Notes: generated by a model not told the origin, from the letters alone. A stretch of DNA of 64,000 nt from an uncultured Verrucomicrobia subdivision 3 bacterium (GCA_903884535.1 CAISEZ010000045.1:24916-88915), one strand, 5' to 3'. Shown: positions 50,124-60,632, counted from the first letter of the stretch. Made by a program: numbers and translations.

Positions 50124-50219
50124 CAAATCGTGGCGGCGGGTCGGCAGACCGCCGCATTTTTCGACAATTAATAGTCCGGCTTTCTGCCGAAAGTCGCTAC
50201 GATTGCAAGGCCGCGCTTT

Positions 50220-50900
50220 ATGAAAACGATTCTCATCACCGGCGTCTCGCGCGGACTTGGCCGCGCGATGACGGTGGAATTCATCCGGCTCGGCCACACC
50301 GTCCTCGGCTGCGGCCGTTCGGCCAGGGAAATTGCCGCGCTGCAAAGACAATTTTCTGCGCCAAACGATTTTGCCGTCGTGGATGTTTCTTCCGATGACC
50401 AAGTGGCGGCGTGGGCAAAACGCGTTTTGCCAATGCACGCTGCGCCGGATTTGCTGCTCAACAACGCCGCGCTCATCAATCGCAACGCGCCGCTCTGGAA
50501 AATTTCCGCCGAGGAATTCTCCGCCGTGGTGGACGTGAATCTCAAAGGCGTGGCGAACGTCATCCGCCATTTTGTGCCGGCGATGATCGCGCGGCGCAGC
50601 GGCGTGATCGTGAATTTCAGTTCCGGCTGGGGCCGCTCGACCGACGCGGAAGTCGCGCCGTATTGCGCCACGAAATGGGCGATTGAAGGACTGACGCAAG
50701 CGCTCGCGCAGGAATTGTCGCCGGGGCTGGCCGCCGTGCCGCTGAATCCCGGCATCATCAGCACTGATATGCTGCAAAGCTGTTTCGCCGGCGGCGCGAA
50801 TAATTATCTGACCGCCGAGGAATGGGCCAAGACCGCCGTGCCGTTTCTGTTGAAACTCAATGCGGGGAACAACGGTGAACAAATGACGGTGCCTATCTGA
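50220..50900 (+). CDS. short-chain dehydrogenase/reductase
   Basis: ILITGVSRGLGRAM, LLNNAAL, YCATKWAIEGL. Confidence 0.92.
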   Translation: MKTILITGVSRGLGRAMTVEFIRLGHTVLGCGRSAREIAALQRQFSAPNDFAVVDVSSDDQVAAWAKRVLPMHAAPDLLLNNAALINRNAPLWKISAEEFSAVVDVNLKGVANVIRHFVPAMIARRSGVIVNFSSGWGRSTDAEVAPYCATKWAIEGLTQALAQELSPGLAAVPLNPGIISTDMLQSCFAGGANNYLTAEEWAKTAVPFLLKLNAGNNGEQMTVPI

Positions 50901-50908
50901 ATATCGCG

Positions 50909-51112
50909 TTAATGGAAAATGTCCGACATTTTGCACTTCAAACGCTGCATAATTTGCTGGAGGCGACCCAGCGTAATGCTCTGCTGGCATTGCTCCAAAC
51001 GGTGAAGCGTGGAAGTGGGAAGACCGAGTTTTTTGGAAAACTGGGCAAACGTCATGGTTCCGCGTTTCTGTTTTAGAAACGAAGCCAGTTGTTTTTCCAA
51101 AGTGTCACGCAC
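50909..51112 (-). CDS. XRE-family HTH regulator, 67 aa
   Basis: MTFAQFSKKLGLPTSTLHRLEQCQQSITLGRLQQI. Confidence 0.8.
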   Translation of the reverse strand: MRDTLEKQLASFLKQKRGTMTFAQFSKKLGLPTSTLHRLEQCQQSITLGRLQQIMQRLKCKMSDIFH

Positions 51113-51132
51113 CCAGCAATGCTGGCCAATTA

Positions 51133-51154
51133 TTTATTCCGTTTGCGGAATAAA
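51133..51154. promoter_or_regulatory. palindromic operator candidate TTTATTCCG-TTTG-CGGAATAAA
   Basis: 9-bp perfect arms 21 bp upstream of XRE start, between divergent genes. Confidence 0.6.
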
Positions 51155-51193
51155 TTGTTTGACAGCCCCATAAAAAATCGCTTTGCTCGGTCG

Positions 51194-53276
51194 ATGAAAC
51201 CGGATTTGGGCAAAGTTTTATGTCTTGGGTTGGGGATGATCTTCTCGGTTGCGAGCAATGCTCAGCCTGTCATCACAATTCAGCCGGCGAATCAAACTGC
51301 GGTTTTCGGTGGCAGTGCCGTATTCAGCGTAATGGTGACCGGCGTCGGACCGTTCACTTACCAATGGCGATTGAGTGGCACCAACCTGCCGAATCGAAAC
51401 AACATTATTACCAGAGCCGCAGGCGGAGGCGTTGGATCGGCTTTTTCCGGCGACGGTGGAGTGGCCACGAGCGCAAGCTTATGGAATCCGACCGGAGTCG
51501 CGCTTGATTCCGCCGGCGATCTTTTTATCGCGGACTCCGCGAACGAGCGCATTCGAATGGTGGACACCAATTTTGTAAGCACGACCAATGGACTGATTGG
51601 CAACATCCGGACCATGGCTGGGAGTGGGACGTCAGCTTATTCCGGGGATGGTGGATTAGCCACCAATGCCGGATTAACATGTGCCGCCGTGGCAGTGGAC
51701 GGGTTTGGAAATTTTTATATTGCTGACCAATCTGCCGGCCGCATCCGTAAAGTGGATACGAATGGCATAATTTCCACAGTGGCGGGAACCAATAGCTCTG
51801 GTTTTACCGGCGATGGCGGCCCAGCAACAGTGGCCAAACTGAACGTGCCATTGGGTGTGATTGTGGATGCTTTGGGCAATCTGTTCATTGCGGACTGGCT
51901 TAACAACCGAATCCGAAAGGTTGACACAAATGGCATTATCACAACCGTGGCGGGAACCAATAGTGCCGGTTTTGCTGGTGATGGGGGCTTGGCGGTCAAC
52001 GCCAAATTGAATCGGCCCGCTGCCGTGGCTGTGGATGGATTTGGCAATTTGTTCATTGCTGACATGAGCAACAATCGCATCCGTAAAGTGGACGCGAGCG
52101 GCTTCATTACAACATTGGCTGGAACCAACACTGCGGCATTTTCTGGCGACGGGGGAACCGCTACGAACGCCAGTCTGAACCAGCCGAATGGCGTAGCCGT
52201 GGATACGTTTGGTGACGTGTTTATTTCTGACTATGCAAACAACCGCATTCGCATGGTGAATACTGCGGGTAATATTACGACCGTGGCCGGCAATGGTGGC
52301 ACTGGAAATGCCGGTGACGGTGGTCTTGCCAGTAATGCAACTATTTACCAGCCGCACGGTGTGAGTGTGGATTTCTACGGCAATTTCTATGTTGTGGGCT
52401 ATTTGTCTTCAACCATTCGCAAAGTGGATTTGGGCCGAGCGCCGATGTTGCAATTGTTAAATGTCGCGGCCACCAATGCGGGCAATTACGACGTGGTCAT
52501 AACAAGTCCCTCCGGCAGTGTAACCAGCAGCATCGTATCGTTGACTTTACTTTTGCCTCCCAGCATCACAACCCAACCAGTCAGTATTACGGCGGCCAGC
52601 GGAAGTTCAGCTAATTTCAATGTGACTGTCACCAATAACCCTCCATTTAGCTATCAATGGTTTACCAGCTCAGGACGAACTGCTACCGCAGTTCCCTATG
52701 TTTCAGGCGGACATGTTCAGTTTGTATTTATGAGAGATGTCGGAGCAGGATATGTCTCACCACCACAAGTGCATTTTATTGGTGGAAGCGGTAGTGGAGC
52801 CGCTGGGACGGCATGGGTCTCCGCTGGTTCGGTGTCACAAATCATCATGTTCAACCAAGGTTCCGGCTACCACCCCACCGACAATCCAGATTGATCCACC
52901 GACTGCGCTCGTCAATACCACTTTGATTGACCAGACAAATTCCCCTCTGACATTGCCGTCGGTCACGAGCGGCAATTCAACGAATTATTTTGTCGTGGTA
53001 ACAAATAATTATGGCAGCGTCACCAGCTCGGCGGCGACGCTATTTGTGTTTCTTTCGCCTCAAAACTTGACCGTTCAAAATGTCGCCGTGGGATTGCAAA
53101 TGCAATTTGCAGGCACGCCATATTACCGCTACAGCCTGCAATCAGCCACCAACCTGACGCCGCCAACAAGTTGGATATCCATTTTCACCAACACGGCTGA
53201 CGTGAATGGCAACTGGCAATTTACGGATACCAATTTGAATGCAGGCCAAAAGTTTTATCGCGCTGAGGGACAGTAA
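51194..53276 (+). pseudogene. secreted NHL-repeat/Ig-like protein with frameshift near 52875
   Basis: ORFs 51194-52894 and 52737-53276 (frame +1) are continuous in homology: GSGY/TPPTIQIDPP; NHL repeats V.VDGFGNLFIAD..NNRIRKVD. Confidence 0.72.
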
Positions 53277-53364
53277 GGCTGAATTGCAACAGGTGAATTG
53301 ATGCCGAGCGGGACCAACATTTATTTGCCTTTGACCCTTCCGCTGGCGGGCTTTACGTTTGCTC

Positions 53365-53640
53365 ATGGCCAACGCCAAAAAAACTCAACGCAAAGCCGCC
53401 ATCCTCGGCATCGGGCTGGATTCCGACGGCAGCAAGCGCATCACCACCGGGCCGAATTTTGCGCTCGTCGGCGGCTCGCAGGAGACGCACGAGCAAATGA
53501 CCGAGAAGGCCATCAAGATCAACGAAAAGCTAAAGGCGCGCGGCAAACAGCTCGACGACGTCAGCCACGAGGAGTTTGATGACATCGCCCACGAGGTCGG
53601 CCTCAAAAAATTTCCCGGACCCAAACCCAATGCAAATTGA
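53365..53640 (+). CDS. conserved-looking hypothetical protein
   Basis: MANAKKTQRKAAILGIGLDSDGSKRITTGPNF; overlaps next start by 11 nt. Confidence 0.6.
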   Translation: MANAKKTQRKAAILGIGLDSDGSKRITTGPNFALVGGSQETHEQMTEKAIKINEKLKARGKQLDDVSHEEFDDIAHEVGLKKFPGPKPNAN

Positions 53641-54616
53641 TTCACTGCCGCGCTTTTCACTCGCGCACTTGCCCACGCCGGTGGAAGAACTCAAAACGCT
53701 TTCGCGCCGGCTCGCCGGGCCGGAATTATTGATCAAGCGCGATGATCAAACGGGGCTGGCACTGGGTGGCAACAAGACGCGCAAACTGGAATTTCTCCTC
53801 GGCGAAGCTATCGCCAAAGGTGCGGACACGCTGGTCACGCTCGGCGCAGCGCAGTCGAACCATTGTCGCCAGACCGCTGCCGCTGCGGCCAAGGCTGGGT
53901 TGAATTGTGAATTAATTCTCAACGGCAAGAAACCCGAGGTGGCCAATGGCAATTTGTTGCTGGATGAAATTCTCGGCGCAAACTTGCACTGGATCGAGCG
54001 TTCGCAGCGCGCGGCGAAGTTGGCGGAGTTGGACGCGCAACTGCGCGGGCAGGGTCGCAAGCCTTATTTGATTCCCGTCGGTGGTTCGAACGGTGTGGGC
54101 GCGACCGGCTATGTGGTGGCGATGCTCGAACTGATGGAGCAACTGCGCATGAGCGGGCGGCGAGTGGATCACATTTTGTTCGGCACTAGCAGTGGCGGGA
54201 CGCAGGCGGGCATCGTGCTTGGCGCGCGCGTCGCCGGTTTCACCGGAAAGCTTCACGGTCTTTCGATTGATAAAAACGATCCCGAACATTTTGAATACGA
54301 AGCCGAAGTCGCGCAAATCGCCAATGATTGCGCGGCTTATATCGGTTCGCCGGTGCGCGTGACGCGCGACGAGGTGAAGGTCGTCTATGGCTACAAAGGC
54401 GAAGGCTACGGCGTGGTCGGCGATTTGGAGCGCGACGCGATTCGCCTGCTCGCGCGAAGCGAAGGTATCGTGCTGGACCCGGTTTATGCCGGTCGCGCGT
54501 TTGGCGGGTTGGTGGATTTGATCCGCAGAGGTGTTTTCAAACCGAGCGAAACGGTTTTGTTCTGGCACACCGGCGGCGCGCCCGCGCTGTTTGCCTACGC
54601 AAAAGAACTGGCTTAA
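53630..54616 (+). CDS. PLP-dependent D-cysteine desulfhydrase / ACC deaminase family
   Basis: LLIKRDDQTGLALGGNKTRKLEFLLGEA, LGAAQSNHCRQTAAAAA. Confidence 0.9.
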   Translation: MQIDSLPRFSLAHLPTPVEELKTLSRRLAGPELLIKRDDQTGLALGGNKTRKLEFLLGEAIAKGADTLVTLGAAQSNHCRQTAAAAAKAGLNCELILNGKKPEVANGNLLLDEILGANLHWIERSQRAAKLAELDAQLRGQGRKPYLIPVGGSNGVGATGYVVAMLELMEQLRMSGRRVDHILFGTSSGGTQAGIVLGARVAGFTGKLHGLSIDKNDPEHFEYEAEVAQIANDCAAYIGSPVRVTRDEVKVVYGYKGEGYGVVGDLERDAIRLLARSEGIVLDPVYAGRAFGGLVDLIRRGVFKPSETVLFWHTGGAPALFAYAKELA

Positions 54617-55215
54617 ATCACTCCGGCGGCGGTCAGCGCCTGTCGGGTTTTCTCCGGCGTCTCGTGCAGAATTGTCCGCCAGCCGCGCGCCGCGCCGGCG
54701 GCCACATTTTCCGGCCGGTCATCAATGAAAATCAAATCCGTGCCGCGCTGGCCGGTCATTGCTTCCGCCGCCAGATAAATTTTTTCATCCGGCTTCATCG
54801 CGCCGACTTCGTAGGAAAAAACGTAACCGTCAAAATCCTTGAAGAACGGAAAATCGCGGCGGACCAGTTCAATCGCCAGATCATTCGTGTTCGATAAAAT
54901 GAAAGTCCGGTGTCCACGCTGCCGGAGTTCTGCGTGGAGCGCAATCATCGGCGCAATCTCGGTGAAGATGGCCGCGAAATAGCCGTTGAATTCGGCGTCA
55001 GTGCCTTGAAAACCAATGGCGGTGCGGATGGCCTCGAAAAATTCCTGGCGCGTGAGTTGGCCGCATTCGTATTGCCACAGCACCGGCGACGTGGCGAGGT
55101 GATGGTGGAATTGTTCCGGCGGCGTGGTGCTGCGCGTGGCAATTTTTTTGGCGGCGATGGACCAGTCGAAATCCACCAGCACTTTGCCGAGATCGAAAAT
55201 AATGGTTGGTTTCAA
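54613..55215 (-). CDS. HAD-family hydrolase
   Basis: IIFDLGKVLVDFDW, FILSNTNDLA, IFIDDRPENVAAG. Confidence 0.9.
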   Translation of the reverse strand: MKPTIIFDLGKVLVDFDWSIAAKKIATRSTTPPEQFHHHLATSPVLWQYECGQLTRQEFFEAIRTAIGFQGTDAEFNGYFAAIFTEIAPMIALHAELRQRGHRTFILSNTNDLAIELVRRDFPFFKDFDGYVFSYEVGAMKPDEKIYLAAEAMTGQRGTDLIFIDDRPENVAAGAARGWRTILHETPEKTRQALTAAGVI

Positions 55216-55808
55216 AGCATTTCCCTCCGGCCTTCCAGCGCGCGGTTGAGTGTGAGTTCGTCGGCGTATTCCAGGCCGCTGCCGGCCGGCAGGCCGTAGG
55301 CGATGCGCGAGATTTTCAGGCCGCTGCGGGCGAGCCGTTTTGCGAGATAATTACTGGTCGCATCGCCTTCCACATCCGTGCCGAGCGCGATGATGATTTC
55401 CTTGATCGGCTCGGCGGTCAGACGTTGTTCCAAATCGGCGATGCGCAAATCTTCCGGCCCGACGCCGTCGAGCGGCGAAATTTTACCGCCGAGCACATGA
55501 AATTTGCCGCGGTAGGTGCCGGATTTTTCCACGCTCAAAATATCCACGGCGCGTTCCACCACGCAAACCAGCGCCGCATCGCGCCGCGAATCGGTGCAGG
55601 TGGAGCAGGGCGATTGCTCGGTCAGCGCACCGCAGATTTCGCAAAAGCGGATGTGTTCGCGTGCGTGCAGGATGGTTTCCGCGAGCAGCTTCACCGAGGT
55701 CGTATCGGCTTGCACCAGATGCAACGCGATGCGTTCCGCCGAGCGCGGGCCGACGCCGGGCAGCTTGCTCAACGTGGTAATCAACGCGGTGATGGAAGCG
55801 GGAAGCAT
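55212..55808 (-). CDS. recR: recombination protein RecR
   Basis: LSKLPGVGPRSAERIALHL, CEICGALTEQSPCSTCTD, Toprim. Confidence 0.96.
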   Translation of the reverse strand: MLPASITALITTLSKLPGVGPRSAERIALHLVQADTTSVKLLAETILHAREHIRFCEICGALTEQSPCSTCTDSRRDAALVCVVERAVDILSVEKSGTYRGKFHVLGGKISPLDGVGPEDLRIADLEQRLTAEPIKEIIIALGTDVEGDATSNYLAKRLARSGLKISRIAYGLPAGSGLEYADELTLNRALEGRREML

Positions 55809-55812
55809 AAAA

Positions 55813-55908
55813 AAGAAGGAAGAATTATGAATGAAGAATGAAGAAACAAAACCAGCGTGGTGTTCGCAAAAAAGTTTCCTTATTCTGCCTTCTTCATTCT
55901 TCATTTCC
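55813..55908. repeat. palindromic dispersed repeat pair (GAATGAAGAATGAAGAA / TTCTTCATTCTTCATT)
   Basis: Inverted arms at 55813-55847 and 55877-55908; related arm at 40875-40910. Confidence 0.7.
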
Positions 55909-55910
55909 CG

Positions 55911-56219
55911 TCACATCCCCGGCAGGCTGAAGCCGGCGGTGGCTTTGCCCATTTCGGCTTCGGAAATTTTCTTGGCCTCGGCGAGCGCCTGATTGATGGC
56001 GGTGAGAATCATGTCTTCGACGATCTGCGCGTCGGCCGGATTCAATGCCTGCGGGTCAATCTTGATGGACGCAAGCGAGCCGTCGCATTTGGCGACGACC
56101 TTCACCGCGCCGCCGCCGCTGGTGGCCTCGACCGTGCGGGCGGCGAGGCTGGCCTGGATTTGTTCCATTTGCTGCTGCATTTTTGCAGCTTGTTTCATGA
56201 GTTTGCCGAGGCTGGACAT
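55911..56219 (-). CDS. ybaB: YbaB/EbfC nucleoid-associated protein
   Basis: LGKLMKQAAKMQQQMEQIQASLAARTVEATSGGGAVKVVAKCDG. Confidence 0.95.
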   Translation of the reverse strand: MSSLGKLMKQAAKMQQQMEQIQASLAARTVEATSGGGAVKVVAKCDGSLASIKIDPQALNPADAQIVEDMILTAINQALAEAKKISEAEMGKATAGFSLPGM

Positions 56220-56264
56220 GGTTTGAGAATTTTTAGTTTTGAATTGTTAATTATAAGTTGGGCA

Positions 56265-58070
56265 TCAGGCGCGCACTTCGACGATGGTGCCTTTGAAAAT
56301 TTCCAAGGCTTTTTTGATCAGCGGATCGTTTTTGAAATCGTCTTTGTTGAACGCCACCGGCGCGAGCTTCTTTTCAGGGGCGACGGCTGGCGCGCTTTTT
56401 TCAACCGGTTTTGCGGCCACCGGCGCAGGTGAAGCGTCGCGTGTTGGAGCCGTCGCCACGCTTTCGATGGATTTGGGATTCCAATTGGCCGGGGCCTCGG
56501 CCTTGACGAATTTGATCATCGCATTCGGATGACCGAGTTCCGCCAGCTTGGTGGCAAGCAACGTGTGATTGCGCGCGTTGTCCACCAGGCCGAGGTAGTC
56601 CGCGAATTCCTGATCAAAGCCGATCGTGAAAACACTTTTCACAAACGACACCGGATGCGCATTCAAAAGATAACTGCGCGTAAAAGTGCTCGCCCGGCCG
56701 ACCGCCTCGACCAATTGATGCCAGAGTTCCGTCAAATCGCCGGAAGCAGGAACAGCGACCGGTGCGGAAACCATAGCCGCGACCGGCGCAATGGGAGCAG
56801 TTGCTTTGGGCGTTGGCGGCGCAGCGGCGGCGGGCGCGGTGGAAAACAAAACCGGACGTGACGCGGCTGGCGCGGGAGCGACGGCGACGGTTGGTGAGGC
56901 GCCGACACTGGATTGCCCGCGCAACTGATTGAGTTGTTTCAACACGGCGTCGAGCGACAAGGCGCTGCGGGCTTCGATGGCGCGAAGTAGCGTGACTTCG
57001 AGGAGAATTTTTTTGGACGCGGCATCGCGCAGGCGCAGCTCGGCGTCGGCCAACACTTCGAGCACGCGCGTGAAGGCGTCGGTGTTTGCCAGCGCGGATT
57101 GTTCTTTCAATGCGGCCACTTCGGATTCCGAAGCTTCAAGCAAATTCAAATCACCTTTGGAAACCTGGTAAATGAGCAGGTTGCGAAAATGGTTCAACAG
57201 GTCGCCGAGCAGGCGGCCCAGATCTTTGCCGCCACGCGCGAGTTCGTCCAATTGCGTTAGCGCGACGGATATTTCTCCGGCGAGAATGGCGTGACTTAAT
57301 TTTAGAATCTGGTTTTGCGCGGCGAGACCAAACATGGAAAGCACATCCGGCTCCTCAATTTTGTCGCCGCAAAAGCTGATGAGCTGGTCGAGCGTGGATT
57401 CGGCATCGCGCATCCCGCCGTCCGCGCCGCGCGCGATGGCTTGCAGCGCCGCCGCGTCAATCGTCACTTTTTCCTTGCCGGCGATTTCCGCGAGGTGTTT
57501 GACGATGAGCGCTGACGGAATCCGGCGCAGATCAAACCGCTGGCAGCGCGACAAAATCGTCGGCAGCACTTTTTCCGGGTCGGTCGTCGCGAACATGAAT
57601 TTCACATGTGCCGGTGGTTCTTCCAAGGTTTTCAGCAGCGCGTTGAACGCCGCCGTCGAGAGCATGTGAACTTCGTCGATGATGTAGATTTTATAAGCCG
57701 AATTGGCAGGCGAGTATTTGCAGGTCTCGCGCAGTTCGCGCACCTGTTCGACGCCGTTGTTGCTGGCGCCGTCAATTTCCATCACATCGAGTGCGCGGCC
57801 GTCGGTGATTTCCTGCACGCGTGTGTCGTTATCATCGAAGTCCACTTTCGGTCCCCCGGTGCAATTCAGGCATTTGGCGAAGATGCGCGCGACGGTGGTC
57901 TTGCCCGTGCCGCGCGGTCCGCAAAAAAGATACGCGTGGGCGATGCGCTTCTGCGCGATGGCGTTGGCCAGCGTTTGCGTGACGTGCTCCTGGCCGACGA
58001 CGTCGGCGAAACGCTGCGGGCGATATTTTCTGGCGATGACTTGATAGGACACGGCAGAAGTGTGAATCAA
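56265..58070 (-). CDS. dnaX: DNA polymerase III subunit gamma/tau
   Basis: YQVIARKYRPQRFADVVGQEHVTQTLANAIAQKRIAHAYLFCGPRGTGKTTVARI. Confidence 0.97.
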   Translation of the reverse strand: MIHTSAVSYQVIARKYRPQRFADVVGQEHVTQTLANAIAQKRIAHAYLFCGPRGTGKTTVARIFAKCLNCTGGPKVDFDDNDTRVQEITDGRALDVMEIDGASNNGVEQVRELRETCKYSPANSAYKIYIIDEVHMLSTAAFNALLKTLEEPPAHVKFMFATTDPEKVLPTILSRCQRFDLRRIPSALIVKHLAEIAGKEKVTIDAAALQAIARGADGGMRDAESTLDQLISFCGDKIEEPDVLSMFGLAAQNQILKLSHAILAGEISVALTQLDELARGGKDLGRLLGDLLNHFRNLLIYQVSKGDLNLLEASESEVAALKEQSALANTDAFTRVLEVLADAELRLRDAASKKILLEVTLLRAIEARSALSLDAVLKQLNQLRGQSSVGASPTVAVAPAPAASRPVLFSTAPAAAAPPTPKATAPIAPVAAMVSAPVAVPASGDLTELWHQLVEAVGRASTFTRSYLLNAHPVSFVKSVFTIGFDQEFADYLGLVDNARNHTLLATKLAELGHPNAMIKFVKAEAPANWNPKSIESVATAPTRDASPAPVAAKPVEKSAPAVAPEKKLAPVAFNKDDFKNDPLIKKALEIFKGTIVEVRA

Positions 58071-58097
58071 AAATTAAAAATTAAAATTAAAAAGAAG

Positions 58098-58191
58098 TGT
58101 CAGGGTGACCACGGCAGACGCAGAGCAAACTGCCGTTGCTGCCTTCCGGCCCTGGCGGGGTTCGTAAGTCCACATTCCATGGGCCCTGACA
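58098..58191 (-). ncRNA. ffs: signal recognition particle RNA, small bacterial type
   Basis: Minus strand TGTCAGGGCCC...CCGCCAGGGCCGGAAGGCAGCAACGGCAG...GGTCACCCTGACA: conserved GGAAGG/AGCA domain and pairing ends; ffs-dnaX-ybaB-recR order. Confidence 0.92.
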
Positions 58192-58319
58192 AAATGAATT
58201 TTGCCGGATGAACTGGTGGTTGTCGAGCCAAAGCGCGGGCGCGGCGCATCACCAGATTATTTTGTAGCCAGAGGCGGGGGCTTTTCGTCATTGTTTCCCG
58301 ACCAGCAAATTCTTTTAGC

Positions 58320-59885
58320 ATGAAAAACCATTTTATCTTTGCCGCAACTCTTTCCGTCCTGCTGCTCGCCGGGGGTGCCAGCACGAACGCCGCTGAAACC
58401 ACGGGCCCGAATTATTTTAACGTGCGCACGTTTGGCGCGCTAGGCGACGGGACGAATCTCGACAGCCCGGCGATTAACCGTGCCATTGACGCCGCCGCGG
58501 AAGCCGGCGGCGGAACGGTCTTGGTTCCGGCGGGAACTTACTTGAACGGTTCCATTCATCTTCAAAGCAACATTCATCTGCTTATTGATGCCGGTGCCAC
58601 CATTTTGGGCGCGCCGCAGAAGCTGAACGCCTACGATTTCACCGAACCGTGGACGAACAATCCGTATCAGGACGGCGGGCATTGTTATTTTCACAACAGC
58701 CTCATTTGGGGCGAAAATCTCACAAATGTTTTCATCACTGGCAATGGCACAATCAACGGCGGCGGACTGGTGCGCGGCGACGGCTTGCTTAACAAAATGG
58801 TCAACTTCGGCAGCGAACTGAAAAACACCAGCAACTACGGCGCGGAAGTCAAAGACGGTGCGGTGCGTCTCGGTAATAAAGCCATCGCGCTCAAGCTCTG
58901 CAAAAATGTTCTCATCCGCGACGTCACAATTTTTCACGGCGGCCATTTTGCGATTCTCGTCACCGGCTGCGACAATCTGACGGTGGACAATGTGACGATG
59001 GACACCGACCGTGACGGCATTGACATTGATTGCTGTCGCAACACGATGGTCTCCAACTGCCGCATCAATTCGCCCAATGACGACGGCCTTTGCCCCAAGA
59101 GCAGCTATGCGCTCGGCGAAATCCGCCCGACGGAAAATCTCACCATCGTCAACTGTCAGGTTTCGGGATTCGAGGAAGGCACGCTGATTGACGGCACGAT
59201 GAAGCCGAAGCCGGGCGGCTATGGCCGCATCAAATTCGGCACGGAAGCCAGCGGCGGCTTCCGCAACTGCACCGTGGCGAATTGCACCTTTCGCAGCTGC
59301 CACGGTTTTGCGCTCGAAGAAGTGGATGGTGCTATTCTCGAAAACATCACCGTCAACAATCTCACGATGATGGACGTGCATGACTACGCCATTTATTTGA
59401 CCACCGGCAAACGCAACCGCACGCCTGGCGTGACGACCAACAGCCGCATGAAAAACATTTTGATCTCCAATGTCATTGCCGATGGAGTTGGCAAAATGAG
59501 CGGCATCCAGATCATGGGCCTGCCGGAGCAGCCGATTGAAGGTGTGCGGTTGGAAAACATCCGGCTCACCAGCAACGGCGGTGGCACGGCGGCGGACGCG
59601 GCCATCAAACCGAAGGAACTTGGCACCATCTATCCCGAGCCCGGCCGCATCGGCACGCTGCCGGCTTACGGCATTTACGCCCGCCACGTCAAAGATTTGG
59701 AGCTGGCGAACATCACCGTCAATTTTGTGACGAATGATCTGCGCTCCGCCGCGTCGTTTGCGGACATTGACGGATTGGAAATTGACAATTTCAAACCGCG
59801 GGTGGCCGATGGGGCGAAAGCCGCCGTGTTTGCAGGCGATGTTCGTCATCTAATTATCCGCAATTCCCCGGCGCTCCGAAAATAA
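58320..59885 (+). CDS. glycoside hydrolase family 28 (polygalacturonase-like)
   Basis: FNVRTFGALGDGTNLDSPAINRAIDAAAEAGGGTVLVPAGTYL, DTDRDGIDIDCCRN, SPNDDGLCPKSS. Confidence 0.92.
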   Translation: MKNHFIFAATLSVLLLAGGASTNAAETTGPNYFNVRTFGALGDGTNLDSPAINRAIDAAAEAGGGTVLVPAGTYLNGSIHLQSNIHLLIDAGATILGAPQKLNAYDFTEPWTNNPYQDGGHCYFHNSLIWGENLTNVFITGNGTINGGGLVRGDGLLNKMVNFGSELKNTSNYGAEVKDGAVRLGNKAIALKLCKNVLIRDVTIFHGGHFAILVTGCDNLTVDNVTMDTDRDGIDIDCCRNTMVSNCRINSPNDDGLCPKSSYALGEIRPTENLTIVNCQVSGFEEGTLIDGTMKPKPGGYGRIKFGTEASGGFRNCTVANCTFRSCHGFALEEVDGAILENITVNNLTMMDVHDYAIYLTTGKRNRTPGVTTNSRMKNILISNVIADGVGKMSGIQIMGLPEQPIEGVRLENIRLTSNGGGTAADAAIKPKELGTIYPEPGRIGTLPAYGIYARHVKDLELANITVNFVTNDLRSAASFADIDGLEIDNFKPRVADGAKAAVFAGDVRHLIIRNSPALRK

Positions 59886-59926
59886 TTGTAGCAGCGGACC
59901 TGCATCCGTAATTCTGAAATCGGTGG

Positions 59927-60328
59927 CTACTTTTTCATCGGCCAGCCGGCGGCGACCATGCCTTTGTAGCCGCCGATGAGCGAATGGACTTTTTGATAGC
60001 CCATTTTTTGCGCGGCATCACAAGAGAGCGCTGAACGAAAACCGCCGCCGCAATACATGATGATTTCCGTGCCGGCGTCGGGATAAAGTTTTTCCAGATC
60101 TCGCTCCAGAATGCCTTTGCCAAGATGAACGGCTTCGGCGGCATGACCGGCGTTCCATTCATGGTCTTCGCGCACATCGAGAAGAATCGCTTTGGGATTG
60201 GCGGCAAGTTTGGCACGCGCCTCGGCCACGCTGATCTCGTTCACATGACATTTGGCGGCCGCGACAATTTTGAGAAAACCGGGTGAATGATCCATGCCGC
60301 AAATTAAGGTCTCCGGCGTTTCCGTCAA
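59927..60328 (-). CDS. rhodanese-like domain protein
   Basis: ILLDVREDHEWNAGHAAEAVHLGKGILE, IIMYCGGGFRSAL. Confidence 0.92.
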   Translation of the reverse strand: MTETPETLICGMDHSPGFLKIVAAAKCHVNEISVAEARAKLAANPKAILLDVREDHEWNAGHAAEAVHLGKGILERDLEKLYPDAGTEIIMYCGGGFRSALSCDAAQKMGYQKVHSLIGGYKGMVAAGWPMKK

Positions 60329-60422
60329 ATCAATTTATCCCGCCGCAGCTAGGCAAAAGTCCTATTGAAAATAAGGGGAAACTCGCGCTTGAATTCGGAC
60401 GTTTGCTGGCGTAGCTGTAATT

Positions 60423-60632
60423 ATGAACGCGCTGCAACAGATGGCGGATGGCGAACGCTCGGCGGATTGCGTGGTTCACTTGATGCTGAAGGACGGGCCG
60501 GTGGAAATGAAGCCGGAGAAACCGGAGCGGATGCTCGATGAATTCGAGGAGCGAGCAACCAAGTTGGGTCCGGTTTTGGAGGGCATTCTACTCGAATCAC
60601 ACGGGAAACTGCATTGGGGAATTAACGAATAA
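60423..60632 (+). CDS. small hypothetical protein
   Basis: 69-aa ORF with coding-like composition. Confidence 0.4.
   Translation: MNALQQMADGERSADCVVHLMLKDGPVEMKPEKPERMLDEFEERATKLGPVLEGILLESHGKLHWGINE

Noticed and set aside
55809-55904. N-terminal extension of RecR (MKNEEGRIRKLFCEHHAGF...)
   Set aside because: Encoded by the palindromic repeat; canonical start MLPASITALITTLSKLPGVG is at 55808
56265-58070. Programmed frameshift in dnaX producing a gamma form
   Set aside because: No A-rich slippery site with suitable downstream structure noticed
58440-59849. 469-aa minus-strand ORF
   Set aside because: Antisense to the GH28 gene, His/Val-rich shadow translation
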